64,000 nucleotides of DNA from Pyrenophora tritici-repentis (taxonomy: Eukaryota > Ascomycota > Dothideomycetes > Pleosporales > Pleosporaceae), in NCBI RefSeq assembly GCF_003171515.1, contig NC_089399.1, forward strand, positions 2,604,001 to 2,668,000. Direction: 5' to 3'. Positions 41,599 to 52,311 of this stretch are shown here, piece after piece (the first letter of the stretch is position 1; each line of letters begins with the position of its first letter). A program made the position numbers and the translations under genes. The notes under the pieces were generated by a model. The model saw nothing but the letters and a program-made list of their open reading frames with translations. It was not told where the DNA came from and did no database searches.

Positions 41599-44500
41599 CT
41601 AAGACCCAGCATCATGAACCACGCTATTCCAGATACCCTGCCAGTCCGCCTCCCCGCCCCCGTACCGCGCCTCAAATGCATTCATCGCTATGTTCCCCAG
41701 AAATGGCCGTACCAACCGACTAATGAGCTCTCCTCGGGTCATGTCCAGCACAGCTGCACCCTCTTCCTTTTCCAGCGCCTCGATGAGCGGATCAAGTAGT
41801 AGAGTCCTCTTGCTTTCCTCCGCATCGGTTCCGTTGAGCCCCGTTAGAGGAGCTGCCAGTGCAGTCGACGATCTAGTGAGAACATCGCTGATTTCATCCG
41901 TAAGAGACATCTGTGTCGGTAGGTTGATGGGTTTGTATACAGCGTCAATAGTATCGGAAACGAACAACCACTCCATAAGCTGGAAGTCATCGGGATCGAG
42001 CACAACTAGCTCGTCCAACAGCTTGCATATCTGGATAATGCCGGCGTTGTTGTAGTGTTCCTTGTTTGGTGCATCTGGTAGAAGTGCTGAAAGTCCAGAC
42101 TTCAGCTCGCCGTTCACGACTGGCCACAACGGCGCTAGGTGTACAGGTGACGTCTTCAAAATAACAGCACGCAATAGCACCATGACTTCTGCGCGCGTTA
42201 CAGAGGACGGCGACGAAGCAGGTGTAGCCGTAAGCAACTCGACCAACTTCTCGACTATTTGTGCTATATTGGACGTGAAAGCGTCTTCGGCGCTACCAAG
42301 AATGAGCAGTGCGATGCGTCGCAATGTAAATTGTGTCTTGCGGTCAGCTTCCTGCCGCGCAGATGTAGCGCCGACGCCGAACATGATGCCAGCCGTCGTT
42401 GGCGCAGATAAGCGCGATAGTAGTTCTGGGACACGCTCCTTGTCGGATTGAGTCCATTGCTCCAGGATAGGAAGCCACGCGTCCCGGAGTAGAGGAAGCG
42501 GCGTATTGAAGAACCTGGCGTCGTTGAAAGCATCGTATGTGTCTTTCTTGAGGATTTTGTTCCCTTGTGCTATTTTTGTGAGACCTTGGAGTAGTTCCAG
42601 TATACTTCCCGATACGTTCTCGGGGAAGGCTTTAGCGCGGAAGGTTGGGCCGATGACTGATGTCGAGATGTCTGAGACGACCTTCGCAACTCGGTCGTTC
42701 TCCACCAGGATAATTGAAAGCTTTGGCACAATGGTAGTGAGAATAGAGACAACATCGTTCGCCCGTTTCTGTGCACGGTTGCCATTGGTGACCGGGGGAG
42801 GCTTCTCGTTAGCAACTTGGTTCGTGTCTTGTAAATAGCTCATCGAGCGGGTTGTGAAGATTGCAGTCAGAACCCTAGCAAATATGTCCTGTTTGAAGAG
42901 TCAGTATTGTCCAACCCAAATTCTTAGCCACGTCACTTACCGCAAGTTCTCTCCTCATCTTGCGCTGCTCCCCAAAGTTGGTATTATCAACCTTTTGGCC
43001 AATAACAGCAGTAAACTCTAGGAGCATAGGCAGTATCTGACGATGAGGCAATGGATTTGCAAGCACATCTCGCAGGAACAATGTGCAGTCCTGCCAAATC
43101 TCGTCCATGGCATCGTCTTCCAGGGAATTAGTGTACTCCACAAGAAAAGCAACCAGTTCTGTGTCAGTAAGATCCGAGGTCAAGGTTGATAGTCGGTTGC
43201 TATCCAAAGCACCGGGGTCGGTTCGGCTGTATACCGCGTTGAACATTGCTGGGATGGTGTGTTTAGGTTTGGAGCCATTCAGTACATTCAGAAGACCCGT
43301 GACCGCAGAACCCTCGATGGCATCTCTTTTTGCATGTGCCCAAAGTACTGCCAAAGTCTCAAGACATTCCAGCGCTTCAGCATCGAACAAATGCTCCAGT
43401 GTACGGCGAGCGCGATTACGCATGCGCAGTGAAGTGTACGCAAAGGACGATGCCGATGTAGCGTCTTGCAATTCTGGTCTGTGCCCATAGCCTCCCCACG
43501 ACCAGATCGCAAAGCATATGCGAACGGTATCTTGGAAGCAAAGTAGGACTGTAAGCCTGCTGTTGGCGGTTGGCGTACGCGTCTGACCCGTATCGGATGA
43601 AAACACTCCAGAAACGACATTACTAAAGAACCCTTGGGGCTGCTCTGGAGACTTGTGCGCAGATACCTTCGTTTCTTGCGATGTCAAACGTTCGTGTGCC
43701 TTGGCAAGGATCTGCTCTAAACCATTCATGAGGGATATCAATGTCGACTCAGGCGATATGACAGGCAGAGGTTGACCCTTCACAAAGGTCGACTTCAAGT
43801 GCTCGAAAGTGATGTTAATTTCCTTGCACAGGCACTCCACGAGCGGAAGGAGATTCTGGAAGATTGTATCTGCAAAAATCGGTAGGACTTCAACGAGAAA
43901 GTGTATCCAGTCGTCGAGAACCAAGCGACTGGTTGGGGATGAGAAGCCGAATTTTAAGCATTCGACGAGTTGCGGAGGGGGCGGTATTGGGGCTGGTGTG
44001 TGATCTTCTGATTCTCTGTTAAGTGCCAAAGAGATCCGAGATCGATTCGTGGGAAGTGTGGGCGGTTTTAACTCCGGCTCGGGCTCAGGTGGACGAGTAA
44101 GGCGTAGTTTCAAAGCAGCCAATTCTGCATCCAGAAGGAGGCTTTGTAGAGATGGATTTGCTGATCTCAGCCTCGCCATGATGGGCACTTCAAGCTCCAA
44201 GTCTCGAAGTGGAGCTGCGAAGGGGCTTCGGTAGATTTGCGATATGATCGAAACTGACAGTCGATGCAGTTCATGTATGTGACAATCAACGTCCGTTTCT
44301 ATATCGGCGGTATGAAGCGACAATGTCTTCAACGACGTGCGTACGAGCCACTCCTGGACGGAGATACGCATCGTTGGTTGTTCCATCCACGCCACCGTCA
44401 CCTCGGCAAGTGTTACCCAGGTGAAATGTGAGGGTATCTTGATAATGTTGAGAACGTGCTTGAGATAGTAGAGACACTCCTTGGTGTCATCTCTCTTCAC

Positions 44501-47373
44501 AGGTGGTTGGCGCCTGTGTGTACCCGTATCGGGCGCCAGGCTACTGGAGGCTACCAAACAATTGAGAGATTGAATGTGAATTGCTAGAACTTCAAACACT
44601 CTGTTCAAGCTCGGAAGGTCTTGCAGCCAGTTCTGCATAAAGGTAGACGTTTCACATCCTTCTTCTGCGAGAGTGTCGAGAAGCAGAAGTAGCGGCCTTG
44701 TTAGGACAGCGTGGAAATCACCTGCAGGTGCTGAGCTTGGGGGTACGTTAGCGCTCAGTCTGCGCGTAAGATTCGCACGTTTTTCCGACTGTAGACTAAG
44801 TTCATGCATAACATGGGTCCAGAGCGTTGCAAATCTCCGACCACAATTTGAGGCGCCTGTAGATGTCGTGCCTCGGGACGTCTGGTCTACGATAATAGCG
44901 GAGATTGCACTTTCCACCATTCGACGAGCCGGCGCGATCGAGTGCAACTGTAACATGCACCGGGCGGTTTCGACGTGGTACTTTGGTAATGTTGGTGAAA
45001 GATACTGCCAGAAATGACCGACAAGTGGATGCACAAGCTCAGAAAGTTGACCGGAGGGAATGCAAGGTTCAGAGGGAATTGCAGTCTGAAGTGCTAACAG
45101 AACAGCTGCCATAGCGCTCAGTTGCGGAAACCCAAGTTTTGGCGTGGAGCCAGCTGAGGTCTGGAAAACATCCGCGAAGACAGATGGAAGATTGGTGTCT
45201 TTGATGGCATCCAGACGTTGTGTCTTGAATATCAAATTGGCCAGAATCTTGGCAGGTGTCTCGACGGGAATATGAGTGTCCACTGAGTACAATGCCGTCG
45301 TGAACATGCGTGAGGCCTCGCGCAGCACGATCTGACCTAGTTGCGGTGGATCAAAGGGAATGTCTGCAGCATCAAGACTTCCTTGAGACTCTTCATAAAA
45401 AGTCCGGATTTGCTGAGATACATCGGCTCGAGATATCTTGATGGCTTCGGCTAGTTGGCCGTCCGTTGCCTGATTACCTTGAAACGACCGATCTGGTACA
45501 ATCTGGACAAGTGAGTCGGTGATTTCGAGAGCGAGACTCAACACTTCGATGTTGGCTGTTGGCTTTCCCGTCTTCTCGATAGTGTCGTTCAAAGAAGTCA
45601 GGGTTGATAACACCATCAAAGGCATGTGATGCAACAACATGTCCTCTTCTTTGAGATTGAAGCGCGCCAGAACGAACTTTGCCAGCTTCATTTTTCGCAA
45701 GGCTTCGTCATGAGTAGCGCCATCAATCTGCAGGGAAGATGTGATGAGCTCTATAAGCTTACCCCAGATCAGACCGCTATCAACGCCATCGAAAAATGCA
45801 CTTGCACTTCTCATGACCTCATCGACCTCATCTTTTGAGGCAGTCTCACTGTATGAGTGAACACTTTGTAAAGCTGGGAGGAAGATCTCGGGTACAATCA
45901 ACCCACCCACTTCCCAGCGATCCATGAGAGAAAGACATAACCTAAAAGGGCGTGCTCTCTCGGTAGGTAGCTTGCTACGTCGGTTTATTATCTTGAGTAC
46001 ACTGTTTGTTAGCGCCTCTAGGCCGTATCGTGAGAAAAAAGCAGCTTGCTGCGAGGCAGGGTCTGCAGTAGCACTTGGGGACGTGATGCCATCAGTACCC
46101 TCGGACGCGCTGGGTTCTGGCCCTAGGAACCATGCCCAAAGTCTGCGGTTCAAACTCATATCCCTTCGTGACACAACGCTGGAAGCAGCAGCTACAAGTC
46201 GCTCTAAGTCTCCTTTGCCAACACGCTGCTGCAAAACCGGCGAATCGAGAGGCAGATGGCTGACTAATAAGTCAAGGAAGCCGCGTTGGATGAGTATCTG
46301 AGGGTCTGAGAGCCCTGACTCGAAGCAACGAATGAGTAGACCTGGCTCTGGAGATGTAGCTGCCTCGGCCTCAACGGAAAGAGTCTCCACGGGCGTAGAA
46401 GGATCGGATGGAGAGGCACGGCGAATGGAACGTCCAAACTTTGGTAGACGACGTACGAGGAACGCAAGTGCACCCTGTCTTCTGGATGAATTCGTGATAG
46501 TGGCCAAGAAAAAGCATTGCCAGAAGTGCGACGAACCACTGGTGCTCTTGGTGCCGGCGACATGGTCAGAATTTTCCTGAACAGCTTTCCGCAACTTCTC
46601 CGTCGCGGAGACCATGCGCTCAAAGTCCTCACTTGTCTCGTCTTCCAGACCAGGCAGAAGCGATAGTATAATGGCCTTCAAGGCCGGTCGGAGGGCAGCT
46701 TCGTCGAGCTTCAATATATATCTTTCGAAGATGGACAAATACAATGGGCGGACCGAAAGAGAAGCGAACGAGAGGACGGAGGCAAGGCCGGGGAAGTAGA
46801 GGTTGAGGTCACGGGCGAGGGCATCTTTCTGGGCTTTGGTCAGCTTCAGCCAACCGGACATGTGGGATTGGGCATACACCGATGGTGGAGAAGATGTAAT
46901 CATAGACCTCCAGTGCCTTTTGGTGAACGCCCGAGGGCAATGTTGGATTCAAGCACTGCGCTAATCGCAGTGCGACAGTATCGCTATGTGGGATGACGGG
47001 TATGTCTGAAGGTTGCGCTTGCAGGGCCTGGAGGGTACATGGTATAAGCGCTTTGTTTCATGGTCGCGGTAGTATGGCAGTATTGACCTTCAGCAGTCTT
47101 CCCAAGAAGGAAATATAGTCGGCCCATTCCTGCTGTGCCGTATCCCAGAGGGCGAGGGCGCGTTCAACACCGGCCGCATATCGTCGGAAGCCTTTATCTT
47201 TCTTGTACAGCGCTATACATGCCAGCCTTCCGTCAGTCTTATTGCAGACTTTTACACATAATTGGGTACATACGCTCTTCTGTCGCGTTGCGTGCGGACC
47301 ACGGCGCAGGACTGGAGCGACCGGAGGCTGTTGGTGAGAAGACGTGCGGGTTAGCAGCCGAATCAGCCGACAT
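41599..47373 (-). CDS. dopA: Dopey (Dop1/DopA) family protein
   Basis: Five exons on the minus strand: 47373..47274, 47212..47088, 47027..46878, 46828..42941, 42888..41599; introns of 61, 60, 49 and 52 nt; 1850 aa, as expected for DopA of filamentous fungi. The N-terminal Dopey domain begins [20 protein letters not shown] and runs through [13 protein letters not shown], then [20 protein letters not shown] and [12 protein letters not shown]. The fourth exon continues [20 protein letters not shown] and [15 protein letters not shown]. The rest is helical-repeat-like, and the C-terminal exon restarts [19 protein letters not shown]. Dopey proteins work with Mon2 and phospholipid flippases in endosome-Golgi traffic, and DopA is required for normal development in A. 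nidulans. The 49-nt intron 3 is missed by simple ORF reading, which enters in another frame. The gene shares a 274-bp divergent promoter with the PPxY protein gene. Confidence 0.92.
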
Positions 47374-47647
47374 GCTGTGCGTGGCAGGTAGTAAGATGTC
47401 CGTATAGCAATGACCAATTCCTGGACATGCTGCTATTGAAGGTCGTGTTGGACGTATAACCTGCCTGCGCGTTGTCTTGTACACAAAAGATACGTCGCAC
47501 GTCGCAATAGTCCGACACGAACGAAGCAGTTGAGCACGGGCCGCACCGCAAGCAACATGGGTTTCACATGCTCCTGTGACGCGACTTCAACCTCACCACC
47601 ATGAAGCCCGGATAGTTAGTTCTCGTGCACTCTGGGGAATAAGCACC
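47374..47647. promoter_or_regulatory. Shared divergent promoter of dopA and the PPxY membrane protein gene
   Basis: Only 274 bp lie between the dopA ATG (47373, minus) and the ATG at 47648 (plus), so both promoters and leaders must fit here. No obvious TATA box. Confidence 0.6.
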
Positions 47648-48077
47648 ATGCACGATGCAGCGCTGGTATAGTCTGCAGTTGTCCGTCCACAGTGTCGTGG
47701 CTAACGTGACCATATAGGTCTCACACGATCCGTCACCAGGCCCACCAGTACGCACCTTCCTCTACAACAACGATGCGCCTTTTTACCCCGCACCCCACGA
47801 CAGTCTTCTCGACGACGACCCTCCGCCGTCCTATGAAGATACAGTTGGAATGATCGGTGCGCCGCCCGGTTATGGCACCTTTCGACCCTATACAGAAGCG
47901 TCCTCAATAGCAAGCAGTGAGGTTGAATCCAGTGATCGCGCACTACCCGAGTGGGTTGGCCAGGGTCTGGTTGTGTTCATCTTCACTTCCATCATCTACG
48001 GCTTTTGGAGGTTTATCAACGCTCCCGACGACCTCTCGCCCATCGACGGTTGGCCTGGACCTCCTCCGCCACCGTGA
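47648..48077 (+). CDS. Small single-pass membrane protein with PPxY motif
   Basis: Two exons, 47648..47665 (six codons, MHDAAL) and 47718..48077; the 52-nt intron runs GTATAG to TATAG; 125 aa. The middle carries DDDPPPSYEDTVG, a PPxY motif of the kind bound by WW domains of Rsp5/Nedd4 ubiquitin ligases. A single membrane segment follows (WVGQGLVVFIFTSIIYGFW), then a short Pro-rich tail ending GWPGPPPPP. The layout of a cytosolic PPxY followed by one TM resembles Rsp5 adaptors that sort membrane cargo, but this is inference and I know no named homologue. The first exon is the least certain part; the second exon frame is clear. It is divergent from dopA, another trafficking gene. Confidence 0.7.
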
Positions 48078-48783
48078 AGCTGCAGGTCGACTTCAGCGCC
48101 AACTTCGTATACATGTCACACTCACGCACATATCAATACCACTCTACGCCACCAGAGACTCTAGAAGTAGTGTCGTTAGCGCCCCAATTTCGAGTATGAT
48201 GGGATATGATACACCCAATGTGGTGTGAGATGATCAGAGGCATATCAAGATATGTGCATTCAATCATAGCAGAGCAAGAAGTGTAAGAAGAGCTGGCAAC
48301 TGAACCGCATCATCTCCCGAGCCGGGCTACCTACTGGGGTCTCCGACATTTATCTGTCTCCTACTAATGTCATCTGTCAGGGATGGTGATGCCGATGTAT
48401 CTAAACAGTCCTCATTCGTATTGCAAGGAACATACGATGCTTTGGCTAGCATTAGGTGCATTTTGGATTGACGGTACGGTGAGGCAGTGAGGACGCCACC
48501 AATGTGCCATATTGTTGCATCTGCTCCTCACGTCGGCACTATTACATGACCATTTCACCATCGTACGTTCATATTGACATCATAACCGATACCAGGTAGA
48601 TTCAAAGTAGAACTCCAGAATAATGATGCAGACTTTCTGGTGACGAGCAAGGAAATCCCGGATAGACTTGGGTAATGTCCAGAAGCTGCGAATGGCATCA
48701 GGACAACGTAACCTTCATCTCCCAGCTGTACTGAGGACCGAATCACTCACCATGAATCTCGCGTCATCTCCTCTTGGATTTAT
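48078..48783. other. Convergent intergenic region
   Basis: About 700 bases between the PPxY gene and the 93-aa ORF on the other strand. No ORF of note or repeat. Confidence 0.55.
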
Positions 48784-49065
48784 TCACGCCTTTGCAGCTG
48801 CAGCCGCCTCCCTCTCCTCTCTTAGCACATCATCGGCATCTTTCTGTAAACTAATGTCCAATTCCCTCCAGGCTCTCTCCTCCCCAATATACATATCAGT
48901 CATTGCAAAATTCTGGCCCCAGTAAGTGCCACAGTCTTCTCGAACCAAGATGTGGTAATAATAATGATCGTCGGTTTCCACCTCAAAGTCATAGACTCGC
49001 TTGCCCCAAATGATTTCGCAGTTTGCAATTCTGCGCTCAATTCTGCGCTCAAGTGCGGTGGACAT
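48784..49065 (-). CDS. Small charged hypothetical protein, 93 aa
   Basis: Single exon from ATG 49065. The frame stays open further upstream to 49260, but that part has no coding character. The product starts MSTALERRIERRIANCEIIW, with a tandem ERRI caused by a 12-bp duplication. It continues DFEVETDDHYYYHILVRED and TYWGQNFAMTDMYIGEERAW, and ends in an acidic helix with Ala repeats. The aromatic/acidic middle looks folded. I do not recognise the family. Support is the coherent composition and good termination; it could be lineage-specific. Confidence 0.55.
   Translation of the reverse strand: MSTALERRIERRIANCEIIWGKRVYDFEVETDDHYYYHILVREDCGTYWGQNFAMTDMYIGEERAWRELDISLQKDADDVLREEREAAAAAKA
49029..49052. 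repeat. 12-bp tandem duplication in the small ORF
   Basis: Two perfect copies of ttctgcgctcaa (plus strand) lie head to tail and encode the doubled ERRI in the 93-aa protein. An in-frame duplication of this kind leaves the ORF open. Confidence 0.85.
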
Positions 49066-50727
49066 GATACGAGGGGTCGGTGCGGTGTTGTAAATGTGAC
49101 GTGGTTGTGTTATTTTTGGGCGAGTTGATAGTGTAACAGACAGGAGTTTTTGGATCTTGCTCCCTTCAGTGATTTCGAAGAAGAAAGCGATGATTCCGGC
49201 ATGCATCCAGCACGCCGTGAGGTCATTTCTATATTGCTCGCATCCTATGCAAGATGACATGGCAGCTGCTGTGTGGCAAACAAACCCTTGGTATCAGCAT
49301 GTTGAGTGCCGCAATGATGCAGCATCTACAACCACTCGCCCGGTTACCACAATCTCGAAAAGAATTCACAGCCCCCCATGATTGTCAACCACAGTGCAGT
49401 ACCCTCCATCTCAATCCTTGCCCAAGCCGAAAGCTCTGCACCTCGCCCTCACCACCCAACAACAACAACAACATCAACATAACACATGTACACAAACACG
49501 CCCTACTAAAACAACAGCCTCAACCCAACCCTCGGGATCCCGGATCTCGCACCGACCTAGCGGCTAGCGCAGCGCGCGTAGAAAGCGACGACCAGCTCGC
49601 ATGCGCGCAAAAGAACAACCCCAGCAGCCCCAGCAGCCCCAGCAGCCCCAGCAGCTACCCCTGCCGACGTCAAAGTGGGACATTTTTGCTCTCTTCCCTG
49701 CAAACAAGAGTGCGACCCCACTTTACCCAAGTTCCAGCCCACTACCCCCTGCCCCCTCTTGCATGCCGCGAAGATTACCCAAAGAGGACTCATGCTGCGA
49801 TCTCAATCCAGACCCCTGTCACTGCGAATCCACATGCCCATAAACGACGAGGGCAAAAGGTGCACGCACACACCATTGCCCTCTTCAACATGCAGCAACG
49901 GGAACAGGGGTCCTGCAAGCAGCAAGAGGGTACGTTTTTCCTTTGACTCGCCAGGGGTAGGCGCGCGCCGTCGCCGGCGTTGTTGGGGCTTGGGGCCTGT
50001 CTTGTTGCCATATAAGGATGTCTTGTGCGCTGCTGCGCTGCTGCGCGTCTTGGCAAACCGACGCGAGTCAAGCGCTAGCCCTGCCTGTGGTCCTGTGCTG
50101 GGACCCGAGTTGAGATGGCGGGATGGGGGGAATCGAGGAATGGGGGGACTGCGGACGGACGGTGTGAAGGGAATGAGTGCATCTTGCAGAGACGAGATGG
50201 CGATCGGCGGGTGACGACTTTTACGACGGTTTTCGGGAGGTGGAGGGTAGAGACGGAGTCGCCGTTTACCTACGGATTACTCCAATCCTACTTATTCCCC
50301 GACTCATTCCACTTGTCTGTGCAAGGCGAAGATTTTCGCGATTTTCAACTTCACAGTCTGGTTTTGGTTCATGTTGTTTTATGAATTATTGATCCCATTA
50401 CGTAGCGTGCACGTTATGGTGGCACAGCAGCCTCGACTCCTGTCGACTCTTCGGAGAAATTCTGACTTTATCCTTGCTCGTGCGTGCGTGCAAATAGCTG
50501 CTGAGGCTGAACTCTACCATGTGTTCGCCGACGAGTTCAAGGGCCGATAGCGATGGAGCACACAAGCTGAGACAATGATTATGTACTCAATGTCTCGTCT
50601 GCGATGACCACATCAAGATCTTCGCCAAGGCTGTTATGGCTGCAATAGCTATGAATAGACAGGGCAATCATTATGTGGCTTGGTGATATGTCGGCAGATG
50701 CAATGTGCTCGACTTCGTGGAACATTC
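49066..50727. other. Intergenic with low-complexity C/A-rich DNA
   Basis: About 1.66 kb. A 230-codon plus-strand open frame (from about 49254) is only Gln/Pro/Ser low complexity, driven by CAA and CAG repeats, and is not accepted as a gene. The right part is GC-rich without coding signal. Confidence 0.55.
49618..49656. repeat. CCCCAGCAG nonamer tandem repeat
   Basis: About four head-to-tail copies of ccccagcag lie in the intergenic low-complexity stretch. A CAACAA-rich tract precedes it at about 49459-49480. Confidence 0.8.
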
Positions 50728-52311
50728 TCATGCCTGTGTGTCCCCTCGTATCATTCCCTGACCACGTCGACCTCTCTTGGAGCCCCAATAGCCTGTACCG
50801 AGCTGCCCTTCGCTTCGACACTGCGGATGTGCGTGGTCCTCGTGTGTTCCCAAAGGCCACATGGGGATAAAGCAGATTTCCTCATCTGTACATCCTCCGC
50901 AGTCCTTCCACGTGGTCCACTGCAGATACTCGACAAGTCTGTCGATCAGCTCCATAGCTTGGTTACGCATGTGCGACTGTGGCGGGGAAGTGATTAACAG
51001 GGCGGTCAGAAGTGTGTCACAGATGTGATTAGCGACCGTGTAGAGTACGAGGTGCGCGAGAGAGGCTGACGATTGCGAAGTAGAAGGAAGCCTAGGCACA
51101 ACCTGCGCGACACAACGTTGTGTTTCGAGTGTTGCATTGCGATCGGTAGGGTCAATAAAGGGACGAAGTTGTGACTCGAGATACGCAACAAGTGAGTCCT
51201 TGTCATCTCGAACGGCTTTGGAAGTATATAGAAAGTGAAGAGGCTTGCTGTACCGCTGCACCACCATGTCGGCGACAGCCTGCCAATCTCGTGACCTTCT
51301 TTCTTTGCTCCAGTCCTTGTGTAGTATCATAGCTGTAACGTCGTCTTTTACGCGGAGACGGTCAGAGTCGCTAACATTTTGCAACCTCGGCATTGCATAG
51401 TCTGATTGCACGTCGTTGACGAACAAGCCGTCCATATCGGGGTATGCAAAGACGCTGACAAAATTCTCGTGATCCAGAGTCACTCGATCACCGCCAATAC
51501 CATGGTAACGGGAAGTCACGGCTTTGAGATACGGCCAGCCTTCTGGCCCAGCTGCAAATCCGTTATGCGGCTCCTCTGCCGATACGGGAATCACATGTAT
51601 CCGCTGTACATGCCTTGAAAAGTCACAAAGAATGATCTCGAAGCCACCTTCCATGCGTAGTATGCCATCAATCTTGCCTTCCCATAGTGTCGCGGTCAAG
51701 TTGCAAAGACCATGGGCACGTTCTAACTCTCTGCCCATGGGGGTTCTAGAGTCGGTGAAGTTCAGGAGAAGCATATCTTGTGTGTCGAGGGTGCCATTAG
51801 AGGTCTTACCTGCGGAAAGACCGTCAATGTAGAGTAGGTGGAGAGGACGTTGTGGTGAATACGTGTGAAGGTAGCCATACTTGGCTTCTTCGTCTGCCTT
51901 CTGTGGCCCGAGAGGAAGTTGTGAATGGCTGTTTATTGCTTCTTGACCAATAAAAACATTTTCCATCTTCCCGTCCTCGTCCTTTGGAAGGCCATTGCTA
52001 TCTCTTGATGAACGGTGTGGTTGCGCATGTGCGAAGATCAGTGCATGCTCAGGTTCGAAAGCGAGCCACTCCATTCCGGTAACTGCTTCTGATTTTGATG
52101 TCCCATGGTACAATTCTGTCCCAGCTGGTACTGTGGCGAGGAAAAATGACATGCCATTATGGTTCAGCGAAGAGCCCCATTGTCGTAAAGAGGAATGAAC
52201 GGCATTGAAAAGGTGGTTTTGGTATCGCAGCTCTATATCTTCATATATAGCAAGCGCAGCCGGAAGAAGCAAAAGACAAGAAAACAAAGCCGTCGGTGAG
52301 GGAAAATGCAT
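50728..52311 (-). CDS. Secretory-pathway protein of unknown function with conserved Cys-rich C-terminus
   Basis: Single exon, 527 aa. A clear signal peptide opens it (SCLLLLPAALA, cleavage near residue 22), and there are several N-glycosylation sequons (NGT, NFT, NLT, NVS, NAT). Near residue 60 lies TVPAGTELYHGTSKSEAVTG followed by MEWLAFEPEHALIFAH. The middle includes YLHTYSPQRPLHLLYIDGLS. Near the C-terminus is a Cys-rich block, WKDCGGCTDEEICFIPMWPL and then DHAHPQCR, which I recall as conserved in ascomycetes without a known function. There is no second TM or GPI signal, so the product is probably secreted or ER/vacuole-luminal. The LYHGT string recalls the H-G-T motif of ADP-ribosyltransferase folds, but nothing else proves that. 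Intact, intron-free. Confidence 0.78.
   Translation of the reverse strand: MHFPSPTALFSCLLLLPAALAIYEDIELRYQNHLFNAVHSSLRQWGSSLNHNGMSFFLATVPAGTELYHGTSKSEAVTGMEWLAFEPEHALIFAHAQPHRSSRDSNGLPKDEDGKMENVFIGQEAINSHSQLPLGPQKADEEAKYGYLHTYSPQRPLHLLYIDGLSAGKTSNGTLDTQDMLLLNFTDSRTPMGRELERAHGLCNLTATLWEGKIDGILRMEGGFEIILCDFSRHVQRIHVIPVSAEEPHNGFAAGPEGWPYLKAVTSRYHGIGGDRVTLDHENFVSVFAYPDMDGLFVNDVQSDYAMPRLQNVSDSDRLRVKDDVTAMILHKDWSKERRSRDWQAVADMVVQRYSKPLHFLYTSKAVRDDKDSLVAYLESQLRPFIDPTDRNATLETQRCVAQVVPRLPSTSQSSASLAHLVLYTVANHICDTLLTALLITSPPQSHMRNQAMELIDRLVEYLQWTTWKDCGGCTDEEICFIPMWPLGTHEDHAHPQCRSEGQLGTGYWGSKRGRRGQGMIRGDTQA

Noticed and set aside
49254..49946. 230-codon plus-strand open frame
   Set aside because: Its length comes from CAA/CAG low-complexity DNA; the product is Gln/Pro/Ser/His without any conserved segment.
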